Below, in pieces: positions 1 through 14,187 of a DNA stretch of 64,000 bases. Within the stretch, counting starts at the first letter, position 1. The number at the start of each line of letters is the position of its first letter. This DNA is from Conus ventricosus. Lineage: Eukaryota > Mollusca > Gastropoda > Neogastropoda > Conidae. The notes beneath the pieces are model-generated. The model saw nothing but the letters and a program-made list of their open reading frames with translations. It was not told the DNA's origin and ran no database searches. A program made the position numbers and the translations under genes. Location of the stretch: positions 50,251,953 to 50,315,952 of the forward strand of contig CM031614.1 in the NCBI GenBank assembly GCA_018398815.1, in the 5' to 3' direction.

Positions 1-292
1 GCCGTTACAACCGTTAGTAACGGCTATAACGGTAAACTAAATCATCGGGCATCCTCCGTAACCCATAATGAACATACCTGCTAGTTTTCACAAAGATCGG
101 CCAAGTACTTTTTGAGATATTCCATAAAGAAGAAATACCGTTACAGGCCGTTACAGCCGTTAGTAACGGCTATAACGGTAAAATAACACATCGGGCATCA
201 TGTTTGGACCATAATGAACATACCTACAAATTTTCAGAAAAATCGGCCCAGCAGTTTTGTCTGGAGCGAGTGGAAAACATTTTGACCACGGA
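1..292. repeat. two tandem ~146-bp units with palindromic core
   Basis: Two diverged copies of a unit lie in direct orientation with a period of about 146 bp. Each holds the short palindrome CCGTTAGTAACGG (positions 11-23 and 157-169), a CATCGGGCATC block and a CATAATGAACATACCT block. The second unit runs directly into a CA microsatellite through a GACCACGGACGGACAC sequence. No coding signal is seen. It is probably a fragment of a dispersed repeat, but the family is not identified. Confidence 0.75.
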
Positions 293-293
293 C

Positions 294-296
<3 letters not shown>

Positions 297-364
<68 letters not shown>
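297..364. repeat. (CA)n microsatellite
   Basis: An uninterrupted CA dinucleotide run of about 67 bases. Confidence 0.98.
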
Positions 365-365
<1 letters not shown>

Positions 366-476
366 CATTTCTTTGTTCCCATTCTAAAGTATTCCCTGTT
401 CTATAAGAACTGGGAGTACAAAAAAGAAAGGTAAAGGGAAACATCTCCTGCCTTTTTCCTGACCCCCATTCTCTCC

Positions 477-724
<248 letters not shown>

Positions 725-749
725 TGTTACTCAAATATGTGTCTCAGTG

Positions 750-2063
750 CATGACCAAAACTATGCTTTATAGTAATGAACCTGGAGAGAGCCTGCTTGG
801 TTTGATCAGGATTGTAAGGCGAAGAACTTGTCAAAAGAGAGCATTAAGCCAGTATAGAAATGCGAAGGATTATAAAACTAGAATAGAAACGAGAATGGCT
901 TACTGCCAAGAGAGGAAGGAATATAAAGATATGCAAAAAGAAAAACGAGAACAGTTTAAAAGGAACAGGTAAAATCCCTAACTGACACATGTTCGGACAG
1001 CTCAAAATTCTGGACTACTGTTCGTTCTGTCCTCCAAAATAGTGTTCCCAAACCAAACATTTCAAAAGAACGGTAGCATGACCATTTTGAGACACTTTTG
1101 AATACAACTAAAGACCAAGTGCCACGCCAGCAGTTGGTGTCTGAGCCCACTGAGTATTGTCCTATTACCGACGAACTAATAACAACAGACGAAATAGGTG
1201 AGGCCATACGACACTTAAAAAGAAATAAAGCTAGTGGGTGGGATGGTATCCCAGCAGAAATATTAAAAAGCGTTGATACAATACCGTTTTTGTTTAAAGT
1301 ACCTAAATGCCCTCCTTGAGGCAGGACACTTTCCTGAATTCTGGTCGAAGTCCATTATAGTGCCTATTTACATGAAAGGTAATCCTGACGACCCTGGTAA
1401 CTACAGAAGTGTATCGCTTATAAGCGTAGTCAGCAAGATCTTTACATATATTTTGAATAAGAGATTGAGCACATGGATAGAGGAAACTAAACAAATTACA
1501 GAGCAGCAAGCAGGCTTCCGAGCGGGCTATGCTACGGTAGACCATATAAATTCACTCTGTACAGTATAATACAGAAAAGCTTGGCTCAGAGAAAAGGAAA
1601 AGTTTATGTAGCCTTCATAGACTACCAGAAAGCATTTGATTCTGTAAATCGTGATAACCTATGGGCGTGTCTGGCGAGAAAAGGATTGTCAAGAAAAATG
1701 CTGAAATTACTCAAAAGCATGTATGAAAATGTTCTTTGTTGTTGTGTGCTAGTCGGTTTTGATTACACAGAGTTCTTTGAGTCACCAGTGGGTGTTAAAC
1801 AAGGCTGCTTACTTTCACCCAATATTTTCTGTTTATTTATAAACGAAGTAGCAGATGACTTAAGGAGAGATGGAAGACATGGTATAGTATTGTCCAACCT
1901 GACAGAAGAAATATTTACTCTATTGTTTGCAGATGACATAGCTTTAGTATCACACACTGTAGTAGGATTACAAAACCAATTGAATGTATTGGCTAAAGCA
2001 TCTAATAGAATAGGATTAACAGTAAATTTAGCAAAAACTAAAATTATGGTATTCAGAAGTGCA
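750..2063 (+). pseudogene. LINE fragment 1, reverse transcriptase part
   Basis: This is a non-LTR retrotransposon reverse transcriptase (copies element RNA into DNA at a nicked target). Reading frames carry, in order, a basic linker, the RT block KASGWDGIPAEILK, the finger block SIIVPI followed by PGNYRSVSLIS, QQAGFRAGYATVDHI, FIDYQKAFDSVNR, GVKQGCLLSP and the catalytic FADDIALVS near position 1930. It is 5'-truncated with no endonuclease domain, has frameshifts near 1300 and 1565, and stops abruptly near 2063, where an unrelated insert begins. It resembles the jockey/CR1-like, APE-endonuclease LINEs elsewhere in the window. The clade cannot be settled by eye. Confidence 0.88.
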
Positions 2064-2468
2064 TTGAACGTCAATTTGTAATGACGTGTTAGTCATGCTT
2101 GCGTCATATTGCGAGTTCTTTGCATCACAAGTTGTTCCATTTTTGTTTTTCTCTGTTTGTGTGTCGCTGTTGCGTTCTACTGACCTATTGGTCTCCTCTT
2201 CTAGTTGCGTGCTGAGCAGAGTGTGGTCCTCCTCCCCGTAGATCGCGGGATTCGGGTGTCCAGCCTCTCGCATGGCCTCTCTGGCCTCTGCCATGGTACT
2301 GTACCCCTTGTGGCTGGCCTTCGGAAATCCGTTTACCGATTTGGAGCACAGATTCCAATTTAGGAAGATCCCAGTCACTCTTCCGTAGCTCACCGCGTAG
2401 ATTCTTTTCCCTTTCTTCGTTGGTTTTTGAATATTGCAATTCAGAATTTCTTTTTCGTCGTTGGACAT
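2028..2468 (-). CDS. small ORF with ribonuclease H1-type hybrid-binding (Cauli_VI-like) domain
   Basis: An intact 146-codon ORF starts at ATG 2468 behind an AT-rich stretch. Residues about 18-68 have the signature of the RNase H1 N-terminal RNA:DNA hybrid-binding domain: YAVSYGRVTGIFLNW, then SVNGFPKASHKGYSTMAEA. After it come a charged, Ser/Thr/Asn-rich tail and, in the last dozen codons, sequence that is antisense to the flanking LINE, so the natural 3' end is unclear. No catalytic RNase H domain follows. The ORF lies in a ~450-bp insert between two LINE fragments that overlap around the same catalytic motif. It may be part of a retroelement or a retrocopy of an RNase H1 exon. The domain call is fairly firm; the role is unknown. 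Confidence 0.6.
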   Translation of the reverse strand: MSNDEKEILNCNIQKPTKKGKRIYAVSYGRVTGIFLNWNLCSKSVNGFPKASHKGYSTMAEAREAMREAGHPNPAIYGEEDHTLLSTQLEEETNRSVERNSDTQTEKNKNGTTCDAKNSQYDASMTNTSLQIDVQCTSEYHNFSFC

Positions 2469-2535
2469 ACTTTTTTATTTAAAAAATCAGCGAGAGCTAA
2501 CTATTTTGTCCACCCAGTCGCCATCTTTTCCCCGC

Positions 2536-2561
2536 TCTCTCTCTCTCTCTCTCTCTCTCTT
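2536..2561. repeat. (CT)n tract at LINE 5' edge
   Basis: A pure CT run, then TTTCAG, then a T/G-rich linker that leads straight into RT coding sequence at the catalytic FADD motif. Confidence 0.9.
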
Positions 2562-2570
2562 TCAGTCTTT

Positions 2571-3765
2571 TTGTTGTTGTTCGCTGATGACATTTGCTTG
2601 ATCTCGTCAACTCCTGCTGGACTTCAAAACCAGATAAATCATTTAGAAAAAGCTTCAACCTCTCTAGGGTTAAAAGTGAACTTAAGTAAAACTATAAAGT
2701 TATGATTTTTAGGAAAGGGGGACATTTAGCGAAATCGGAAAAGTGGTTTTATCAGGGAAAAGATATTGACATCGTAAATAGTTGTAATATTTAGGATTCA
2801 CTCTGACCACTAAACTGTCGTTTGATGTTGCACTTGAGGAATTTGTTGGTAGAGCAAAAAACAAGATTGTTGAGATTTTGAAGACAATGTGGAGCCTGGG
2901 AAGTATGGATAGACAAGTCTTTTTCAGATTATTTGATGCACAAGTTAAACCATTGCTTTTGTATGCTGCTGAAATCTGGGGCCTTTCTCTCTTTCATACT
3001 GTAGAGTTACCACATTTGTTTGCATGCAAGCGCTTTTTGAACGTTAGTCCTAAAACCCCGAACATTATGGTGTACGGTGAATTAGGCAGGTACCCTTTAT
3101 ATATTGATAGTGCCATGAAAGCAATGCGTTACTGGTTTAAGCTGCAAAAGTTACCATTGCAAGAATACCAAAACAAGGATATGAAATGGAAAAAGCAAGA
3201 ATGTTGCAATCCTCAAGACATTCTAATATACATTCAAACTGGGCAAAGTCTATAAACAATTGTCTTGATTCACACGGTTTTTCTTTTGTCTGGCTTAACG
3301 GTGGAGTTGGCCACGAAAAGTTGTTTCTACGGGAACTAAAGCAACGAATGATTGATTGCTATCAGCAAGAGTGAAACACCAAACTGTCAAATAGTGACAG
3401 GTATTCAACTTATCGTTTGTTTAAATCATTACTACAGCCTGAAAAGTATCTTGCAGATATTACAATCCCAAAGTTTCGAAAAGTTCTTGTAAGGTTTCGA
3501 CTAGGAATAAGTGATATAAAAGTCCACGACAAATATAAAAATAACTCAAAAGCTGCCCTTTTTGTGACAAAACTGAAGATGAATTACACTTTTTGCTGGA
3601 ATGTCCATCATATCAAGATTTAAGAATAAGTATATCATGAAATATGTAACAAATGTACACGGGCCATTGTTGAAGTTTTTGCTGCAAAACAAGAAAAGGG
3701 ACGTAATTCGTTCTGTTGCGATGTATATCTTCTATGCCTTGAAAAAAGAGAACTGTTACTGGTGA
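2571..3765 (+). pseudogene. LINE fragment 2, RT catalytic motif to C terminus
   Basis: This copy begins at the RT catalytic block (LFADDICLISS) and continues through the thumb (LGLKVNLSKT), the post-RT block FFRLFDAQVKPLLLYAAEIWG, a GELGRYPLYI block, a KFRKVLVRFRLGIS block, and the remains of a C-terminal zinc-finger-like region before a terminal AMYIFYALKKE. Stops and frameshifts occur near 2703, 2795, 3255 and 3375. The order of blocks matches the other LINEs in this window. It belongs to the same family group as fragment 1 but is a separate insertion, because both contain the FADD motif. Confidence 0.85.
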
Positions 3766-3866
3766 GAGAACAGTAGGTGTACCATATGTTTTCATAAATG
3801 TATCTGTTTTACCTTGTTTCGTAGTCGATTCGTCTAGTGTATGCTTAGGGATCATGATGAAAAAAA

Positions 3867-3871
<5 letters not shown>

Positions 3872-3940
<69 letters not shown>

Positions 3941-3946
3941 CGTGTG

Positions 3947-4013
<67 letters not shown>

Positions 4014-4053
4014 ATGTATGCTTGTGTATGTGTGTGTGTGTGTGTGTGTGTGT
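3872..4053. repeat. (GT)n microsatellite
   Basis: About 180 bases of GT with only short interruptions (ATGCGTGTGCA and TACATGTATGC). Confidence 0.98.
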
Positions 4054-4304
4054 TTTGTGCGCGCGCAATTGTAAGTGCGAGCGAAATTGTATGTGCGAGC
4101 TGTGAGAGTCTGGGAGAGTGCTACATACGGGTGTGATTTTGTACGTATCAGTTGGTGTGAGCAAGTTTTGTAAATGATCGTGATCAGTAGTAATGTTACA
4201 GCGTCAGTGTGTGTGATTTGATTTTTGTTTCTTGACCTCATTGCAGATAGGTCGGTGGCCTTTGCAATTAAAATTTTCCGAGTTCCGAGTTCTCTCTCTT
4301 TCAG

Positions 4305-4610
<306 letters not shown>

Positions 4611-4734
4611 TATGCACACATTGTCACATACACACCCTATACAGTTATCGCTGACTCACATACCTCGGCACGCACATACAGATAGTATTAGATTCCAGTA
4701 GGTTTTATGGCGATTTTCACGTCCAAGCAATATC

Positions 4735-5400
4735 AATTCTAGTGCCTGTTGTATTAGATACTGGTTGAAATTAACCCAAATGAGGAGCATAGGCTGCCAT
4801 TCAAAGCTTATAAAATGTTATTAAATTTGTCAGATAGAGGTAAAGTCAATTGGGCTTCCAATGTTTGTGATGCTTTGAATAGTTAAGGCTTCTGTTACGT
4901 ATGGGAAAACCAAGGTGTAGGATGCATCAATTATTTTATAAGAGTGTTCAAACAAAGATTAATTTGATTGCAGGTGGCAAGACTGGAATTGTCATATGAA
5001 TGACAGTGATAGATTTATAATCTATAGGAAATTCAAGACATCTCATGATCTGGAGACATGCTTAATTTTGGATTTGGACAGATTTATTCGATACACACTA
5101 ACAAGATTTAGACTGGGGATTTCTAATTTATCAGTGTACAGTTCAAGATATAAAAGGAATAGTGAACGTGTCATGAAATGCTCAGTGTGTAGATCTACTA
5201 CAGATGATGAAATTCATTTTGTTTTTGTTGTTGTTGTGTTGTTTTGTCCTGCTTTTGATGATTATTAAGACATAGTCCACTACATCCAAAATATCATAGT
5301 AATCCTAGTGAGTTCAGATCAACATTACCTTTAGCATCGCGAAAGACCGAAGTCGTTACAAATCTTGCCGTACATCTTTACAGAGCCTTTAAGAGAAGGG
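4735..5400 (+). pseudogene. LINE 3' fragment (C-terminal region only)
   Basis: Stop-riddled frames carry post-RT LINE blocks. One is a conserved LTRFRLGISNLSVY stretch near 5097, followed by a zinc-finger-like CSVCRSTTDDEIHFVF. Near 5365 a frame gives NLAVHLYRAFKRR, equivalent to the terminal block of the other LINEs here. Endonuclease and RT are absent, as expected for a strongly 5'-truncated copy. The zinc-finger part is interrupted by a TTGTTGTTGTTG expansion. Confidence 0.75.
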
Positions 5401-5682
5401 GAATGGCTATATCTTGAATTATCAAATCTATTGTTCTATGAATGTGAATGTGTGAGTGGAGTCTATAAATGTGCGAGTGCAATGATTTTCTTTCTCGAAT
5501 ATCCATTGTTTTCCTTTGCAAGTTTGGTAAACTATTTTCAATCTTGCCTCCCCCACCCCCACCCCCACCCCCACCCCATTTGTCTCTCACGCAGCAGAAG
5601 TTCAACCCCTGCATGTGGGGGAAAGTAACTCCTCTGAGCCCCCCACTTCCCCTCACCCACCCATCCCACCATCCACGTTGCC

Positions 5683-5727
<45 letters not shown>

Positions 5728-6310
5728 CTTTTTTGTATTTACAGACTCTAGTCTTTCGGATCCAGACCCTGGGTGATTCTTAAGGGTAAATTGTGTGAGT
5801 TTTAAATATACAATGTTAGTGTCTAGCCATGCGGAGCTATCAGGCTGGATACATCGACAATCGGCACAGTTTGAATCCAGCTCATGGTGACCACCACCAG
5901 GCAAAGTGCAGGCTGAATGACCTTTGTCCGTCTTGCGTGTGGTGTCTGTCGCATTGACAATGACAATTTAAAAAAAAAAATGCATTTAACTTTTCCAGTT
6001 GGTTTCTGAAATATAGAAAGTAAATCCAAAGTTTTCCTGGGAGAAAATGCCCATTAGCATTCAATGATGCTCTAAATACTTGGTAGCTGAATTCTCATCA
6101 TCTCAGTTGATAACCCTCACTAGCAGGTGAGATGGCATGTATCTTTTCTTTTTCCGTTTCTTTGTTTTTTTTGCTTGTTTGTTTGTTTTTTGTTATATAT
6201 GTCACAGTAAATGTATCAAATCAGGGAGTTTTATAAATTTCCTAACCATTTCAGTAAATATATAAAGTTACTGTTTCACTCAGGACATTTACAAATTTCC
6301 TAAAAAGTCT

Positions 6311-6330
6311 AGGAAATTTATAAATTTCCT
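6311..6330. repeat. perfect 20-bp palindrome
   Basis: AGGAAATTTATAAATTTCCT is its own reverse complement. A near copy follows at about 6344-6363 and related half-sites lie just upstream (6225-6300), so this is a small cluster of AT-rich inverted repeats. Confidence 0.9.
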
Positions 6331-6355
6331 GATTTTAAAGGCCAGGAAATTTATA

Positions 6356-6551
6356 AATTTACTGAAACCTTGCACACCACAGACGATACACTTTTTTGAA
6401 TGCAATATGATGTTTTATTCTTAAAACATTATGGGAATAAAAAAAAAGCACACGAATTTACTGAAACCTTGCACACCACAGACGATACACTTTATTGAAT
6501 GCAATATGATGTTTTATTCTTAGAACATTAATGGGAATAAAAAAAGCACAC
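6356..6551. repeat. 98-bp direct tandem duplication
   Basis: Two adjacent copies, differing at only a few bases, run from a TTTACTGAAACCTTGCACACC block to an AAAAGCACAC block. The first copy starts within the palindrome cluster. Confidence 0.92.
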
Positions 6552-7104
6552 ACGATACGATGACGATTTACACACCACATCCTATAAAAACGTTCAGGTA
6601 CTAGGTTGATGTTTCATTTATTGTGACAAGAGAGGCTTCCATGACATCGAGAATTACACATATACATATACAACAGAACAAAAATCCGCACAACTCCAAT
6701 GTTTGATTATCACCAGTTCTAATAACATGTCGTGTGTTTTTACAGTGTAAGCTGATTTAATTGTCAACCATTTGCATAGTAGGTCAGCTGTTTTTCATTT
6801 GCGCTTTTTTCTTTATCTTCTTTTGGTTTCATTTCAATTGCTCTGAATCCTAAGAAATACTGTGTGTATGTATTTTTGAGCCCTACAGATGCATGTCAAT
6901 TATGTGTTGAAATCTCTGCTAGCTGTCCTCTTCTGACGCATCTGTAACGCTTAGCTTATTTGATATCAACAACAACAACAACAACAACAATGACAGTTTA
7001 TAATAATATATAATAATAATAATAACAATAATAATAATAATAATAATTATAGGATGATAATGATAATAATGGTAAAATAAATAATAATTATGATAATAAC
7101 AGAA

Positions 7105-8473
7105 CATTTATTAGCGCCTTGCCAAATATTCTAGGCGCTGGCAATCCATATTTTCGTGTACACAAAGGGGTGCTGTTACCGCACAAAATGTCACCACTGT
7201 GCAAAATGTCACAATGACATTTTGTGCAGTTATTCTCTCCACAAATTGTCACAATTTGCACAAATGTGCACAAAATGTCACAGTTGTGACAATTTGTGCT
7301 CATATATGCCTTTGCTGAAATCACTGCAGCACAAATTGTCACAACTCTCTCTCTCTTATCTGTGTGGGTGTGTGTGTGAGGGGGGGGGGGGGGGGGGGGG
7401 GGGGTGGAGTGTGGATGGGTGGGTGGATACACTCTATGATGTCCACGTATTTTCTGCGTTTTTCAATTTGGCTTGCAATTTATAATTTCAATTTTGTATA
7501 TAATATATACTTTTAGTCTGTATCCACTGCACACGTTTACGAGGTGACAGCCCAGACGAGATGAAGGCTATGCACGTTTGGAAAATCTAGCTTGAAAGAT
7601 GTGGAAAATATTGCAGGAAAAATGAAATGGGTGTTCAAAGATCCCGGGACCTTGACCTTGACTTTTTGCGAGCAGTATCAGCATACCTTACCTAATCAAC
7701 AAAGAAATTTGAGAAGGCTGCCTTAAGTGGTTGAAGAGACATTGCCGAAAGTGTCCGTTTTGGCCGACGTGGGACAGACACACACAAAAAACAAACACAC
7801 ACACAAAAAATACCGAAAACACCAGACACGTACGAATTCAGTCTGCTCCCTTTCTTGAAAGCGGTGGACTAACAAGACTGACAGAGGTTGTGACATTTTG
7901 TGCAAGAGTGAATTCGAAAATGGGGCATAGGGGCACAAATTGTCACAACTGCAAGTTGTGACATTTTGTGGAGTCCTTCACTGCACGAAATGTCACATCT
8001 GGCACAAAATGTCACAATTGAGACATTTTGTGTAGTGGTGACATTTTGTGTGGTAACAGCTGCCTACCTGGGTAGTGCCTATTGAAGAGCGGCCTGCCGG
8101 CGCTTCATTCACTCGTTTCCCTTGTCATTCTGTCAATATTGTTCACCCAATTTCCATTCTTCATTCATTCATTCCATTTGTCACGCAGGGTGCATGCTAT
8201 GTGTAACATGTCATTCATGCTGACGGCCTAACCGGACTTCTCTTCCGAAAGTTGATGACGGGATTTTACACGTGTAAGAAAGTATGCGTGCGTTCACACA
8301 CTGAACCTCGGTTTGTAGTCTCATTCGAAGGCCTGTCTGGGAAATGGAGTCAGAACCAATGTTAACTCCGAGGGAAAAATCACCCTGTACCGAAACGGCA
8401 GGAAGGAGGTTCGAACCCGCAACCCCATGATCACCAAGATTATGAGTGTGGTGCTCTACCACTGAGCTATTTG
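7105..8473 (-). mobile_element. tRNA-derived SINE interrupted by a foldback element
   Basis: On the minus strand the 3' end of this window segment is a tRNA-like head: the A-box sequence TAGCTCAGTGGTAGAGC (complement of 8454-8470) and the B-box core GGGTTCGAACC (complement of 8409-8419), spaced as in a tRNA, with a CAT triplet in the anticodon position. The body at 8060-8220 matches the body of the SINE-like insert at 14284-14440 (GCTGCCTACC, GAAGAGC, then TTCAGTC/TTCACTC). At its other edge (7105-7140) it carries a hairpin-like AGCGCC...GGCGCT. The 7172-8060 element splits it. Confidence 0.72.
7172..8060. mobile_element. non-autonomous foldback/MITE-like DNA element
   Basis: The ends are inverted: GCTGTTACCGCACAAAATG at the left and the complement of CATTTTGTGTGGTAACAGC at the right. 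Inside, the 13-mer CACAAAATGTCAC or its complement, or a close variant with AATTGTC, recurs more than a dozen times near both ends (7180-7345 and 7888-8050), in both orientations. The middle holds a poly-G run and no coding potential for a transposase. The repeated 13-mers are the kind of subterminal sites a transposase could bind. The superfamily is not determined. Confidence 0.75.
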
Positions 8474-8479
8474 ATATTT

Positions 8480-9960
<1,481 letters not shown>

Positions 9961-9965
9961 CAGAA

Positions 9966-10021
9966 AACTCCGCGCACGCACGCACGCACGCGCGCACACA
10001 CACACGCACACACACACGCAC

Positions 10022-10054
<33 letters not shown>

Positions 10055-10112
10055 CACACACACACACAACACACACGCACGCGCGCGCGCGCGCGCGAGC
10101 ACGCACGCACAC
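9966..10112. repeat. compound CGCA / CA / CAA / CG microsatellite
   Basis: Alternating purine-pyrimidine CA and CG tracts surround a (CAA)n run at about 10023-10051. The (CG)n at about 10080-10097 is unusually long for an animal genome and is a Z-DNA-prone sequence. Confidence 0.95.
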
Positions 10113-10354
10113 CCAAAGGACCGACGCTGACACGCACTCATGTTTAATGGGTTCACTCCCGATCACGTTCCACTCAACAACAAAAGAACAAAAACAAAAA
10201 ACAAAAATCAAACACAAAGAACCTCCTCGCGCAACAAGAACTTGTTGACGAGGACATCACTTTGCTGTGGCAACAGCACCAACAAAACTGCTTCCAACGT
10301 CTTGCACGAACTGAACGAAGAATACAAGGCTTAGTGGTTGATCACCACTATACA

Positions 10355-10885
10355 CGTTTGATAGGGGGATGGGTGGAAGGGGAGGGGGGGGTAGAGGGGA
10401 GGAGAGGGGGGGGGGAGGAGGGGGAAAAGAGGTGAGGGGGAAGGGGTAGTAGTAGTAGTAGTAGTAGTAGTTTTAACTCGTATTGGCGAACATTACGGAA
10501 GGAAGGTGGGTGGTGGGATGGGGTGGGGAGGGGGAGAGAGAGAGGAATACGGGGTGTTAATGGGTAAGGGAGGAGGGGTAGAGGAGGACGAGGGGTGGGG
10601 TGGGGGAGGAGAAACTGAGCAAGCCAGACCACCGCGTTGTCTTCAGGTCGTGACGCTCCTCTGTTCTCCTTGGACCCAAATGGAGGACTGTCTGTGTGAA
10701 GGCATACACAGCACAGGGTGACAGACAGGGGTCGTAAGCAGGACACAGGCACACTCCACGTAGTCTGGAACGACGTTCTCTTGTCACGAAAGAGTAAAGT
10801 CAGTTGTTTTTTTTTGGTCGTCCAGCTCCCTTCTCTCTCTTTTCTCTCTCACCCTCCTCTCCACCCCCCCCCCCCCCCCCCCCAT
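10355..10885. repeat. G-rich and C-rich low-complexity block
   Basis: Many G4-G8 runs (10365-10445 and 10500-10620), a (TAG)n run at 10448-10470, then C-rich sequence ending in a poly-C run at about 10864-10883. The short section 10620-10800 is ordinary unique sequence with no recognisable coding motif. Confidence 0.88.
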
Positions 10886-11030
10886 CACACCCCCCACCCC
10901 TCATCGCACTCCCAACATTTGTCGTGACCATGGTCTGTAAAAGGGCTTACCACTGATGAAACAAGGGGGTAAATTTTATGTGGATATAATGCGTATAGGG
11001 ATAGAGAGACAGAAAGATGAAATATACATC

Positions 11031-11782
<752 letters not shown>

Positions 11783-12881
11783 ATGGATATAAAAATTCTG
11801 ATGTAATATGCACTTCCTTACAGAATAATATACATAAGCTTGTTTCCTGGATGGGGAAAATATCCTACGGCAATTCACCCCCATAAATCTAAATTTCTGC
11901 TGATTACGCAATTAGACAGAAACGGCAGGTCGTTAAGTATAAACACACCGGATTAGATTCCATGATGAAACATCAGAAGAAATAAGTGTCTACAAATTAA
12001 CAGGTCCTACAATTGATCATGGCCTACCTGGTCTTAGCATATTTCTGTACTTTGCCAAAGGCTTTCTGTGACGGGTCTCTGACGTTCCCGCACGTTATTA
12101 AAATATGATTATCATATGCAGGGATGAAGGGGGGTATGGACAGAAACGCGCTCTCGCATAGGCACACGCACTGTCACTCACATCGGGCCTGCACAAAGGT
12201 GACGGGAAATCATTGACACCTTAGAAAATAATCAAATTTTATTGAACTTGACTCCGAGCCCCCACACGTCACTACACAACACACTTATCTGTATCCCACA
12301 AAAAATGTAAGCATCACATAGATAATCTCATAACTGCACCCCTTTCTTTAGATACTCTTAATCATTATCGCCTCTCTTCAGTTATAACGGAATCATGTGA
12401 GTATCAGCGCGTGCGCCAGCCAAGAATAGTCAGCAGCACCCAGGCAGCCAAGGACAGGACAGTGGACACGACACACAAGAAATGTGTTAAAGATGTCATA
12501 CACAGTAATTATAAAATCGACAAAACAGTTGATAATAACATCAGTGAAGGTTATATATTTGTATATTTTTTGTTTATTTGAACATAACATAACCTAGTTT
12601 GAGGGGTAAGTACAAAATCCTTTTTCACCCTCACTCGTTCCCTGCTTGCTACGTGGCCGCCATCTTGTATGTGCATGCATGGGCCCGGTGCCCGATAGGC
12701 TTAGCCCTATTTTCATGACAGAAGCTCACACACCAGTAGCTCCAAATTGCCCAAATGTATACTCGACAACAGAGGCGTTATCCAGCAGAGACTGGTAAAT
12801 ACCATTCCCTCGTGTAGTCAGCAAGAGACTGACAAAATATCAGCAGAGACTGAACACTGAAAGTCAGCAGAGACTGACACA

Positions 12882-14130
12882 ATGGCCGAAGAGAGCCTGA
12901 GCGGCAAGAGGCCGCTACAGTGGCGTTTGTGGATCTGCAGTCACTTGATGCAAAAATATCTGGCCACTTAGATAGACTTAAAGCCATGCTGCAGAGAATC
13001 GCTGGCCAAAGCCATTTTGGTGAACAAAAGCCCAACAGTGCAAGAAAGCGAGCTTTGTCACCAGACAGTTCAGATTCAGATGACGGAGAGAAGTGCGACT
13101 TCGGAAACCGGCACAAGGGGAACAAGTTCCACATGAAAAGCGCAATGGCATTGTCAGGGTCAGAATCTGAAGGGGAGGTAATAGATGACACATTCTCAGC
13201 AACCAGCTCTGATGAAGATTTGCTAGGGGAAATAGATAAAGACCTTGATGATGGTGAGGAGACAGCACCACCAGTCTCCTCCTCCCTAGTACAAATCGTA
13301 ACAAGCGCTTCCAGTCTGGACTGTCTGAGGACAAACTGAAAGACAGGCTTGGTGAGCATCCCAAAAGGGCCCGAAAACTGTGAAGCGCTGACAGTGCCAC
13401 GAGGCAACACAGAAATTTGGAAAAGTCTTCCAGCAGAGGCCAGAGGAGCTGACATCAAAAGCTCGCATGTGCAAAAAGCACTGACAAAAGCAGCAATAAC
13501 CTTGACAGACAGCACACAAACAATACTCAGGGCACAACGCAACACTGACTCACAGACATCCAAGAAAATGAAAACAGCCATCGAAAAGAACACAGACAGT
13601 CTTGCTCTCTTGGGTCATGCATCACATCAGCTGTCACTCGGACAGCAGACGGGCCAATTGCTCACATTTGCACCCCTCTATCACTGACATCTGCAATGAT
13701 GCTGTGCCAGTCACAAAATGGTTGTTTGGTGACAACTTGGCTGCTTCACTCGAAGAAATTAAAGAAATGGACAGTTTGGGCAATACTCTTGCTGCTGGAA
13801 GGAAAACAAAATATAGAACATCTACAAACCAGCATTACAGAAGTAGCAACCCTTTTTAGGACAGAGGTACACCGACCAGTGGTATCGGGACAGAGCAGCC
13901 ATGCGAGTTACAGGCACAAAGGCGCAGCCATGAGAGCTCGCTCGCACAACACGGCCAACAAGAGAATTGGCAAGCTTTTGCTCCACCCACTCACCCAGAC
14001 AAGGATTCGGTAAGGGCGTACTGTCACAGTCTCCCACAGCTAAGGGCAGAATTAGAGGCAGAGATGCATACGTTAAAAGGGGCAGGCTCCAATATTTTCT
14101 TCCCATGTGGAAGACCAAGAAATTTTACAG
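12882..14130 (+). pseudogene. DIRS-like Gag region, broken
   Basis: The first ATG at 12882 follows a leader with three near-repeats of a CAGCAGAGACTGA motif. Frames encode a predicted helical segment (LQSLDAKISGHLD), a very acidic serine-rich stretch (ESEGEVIDDTFSATSSDED near 13160-13225), and a WKSLPAEARGADIKSSHVQKA block typical of DIRS Gag-like proteins. The latter is followed by a SLALLGHASHQLS block. At least three frame changes separate them, for example within the first 20 codons and near 13340. It would serve as the structural, RNA-binding protein of the element; here it is not translatable as one product. Confidence 0.65.
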
Positions 14131-14187
14131 CTGATAAGAGGAGCCACACTGGAATTTGAAGAGAACACTGTTTATCCCCTCACACTT

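Larger units (their letters stand above)
5400..7100. other. non-coding stretch with low-complexity tracts
   Basis: No gene is recognisable. It holds CCCCCA and poly-C tracts (5551-5577 and 5682-5713), A- and T-rich tracts, palindromic AT-rich repeats (6311-6364), a 98-bp duplication (6356-6551), and an AAC/ATA trinucleotide-rich stretch (6966-7095). Confidence 0.8.

Noticed and set aside
5825..5895. Another tRNA-like or SINE head (GTTTGAATCCAGC on the plus strand)
   Set aside because: Only a B-box-like string is convincing; no A box at the right spacing and no repeat partner in the window.
8396..8473. Possible tRNA gene (A and B boxes with CAT anticodon position)
   Set aside because: The acceptor stem does not close and the sequence continues into a SINE body shared with another locus, so it is a tRNA-derived SINE head and not a tRNA gene.
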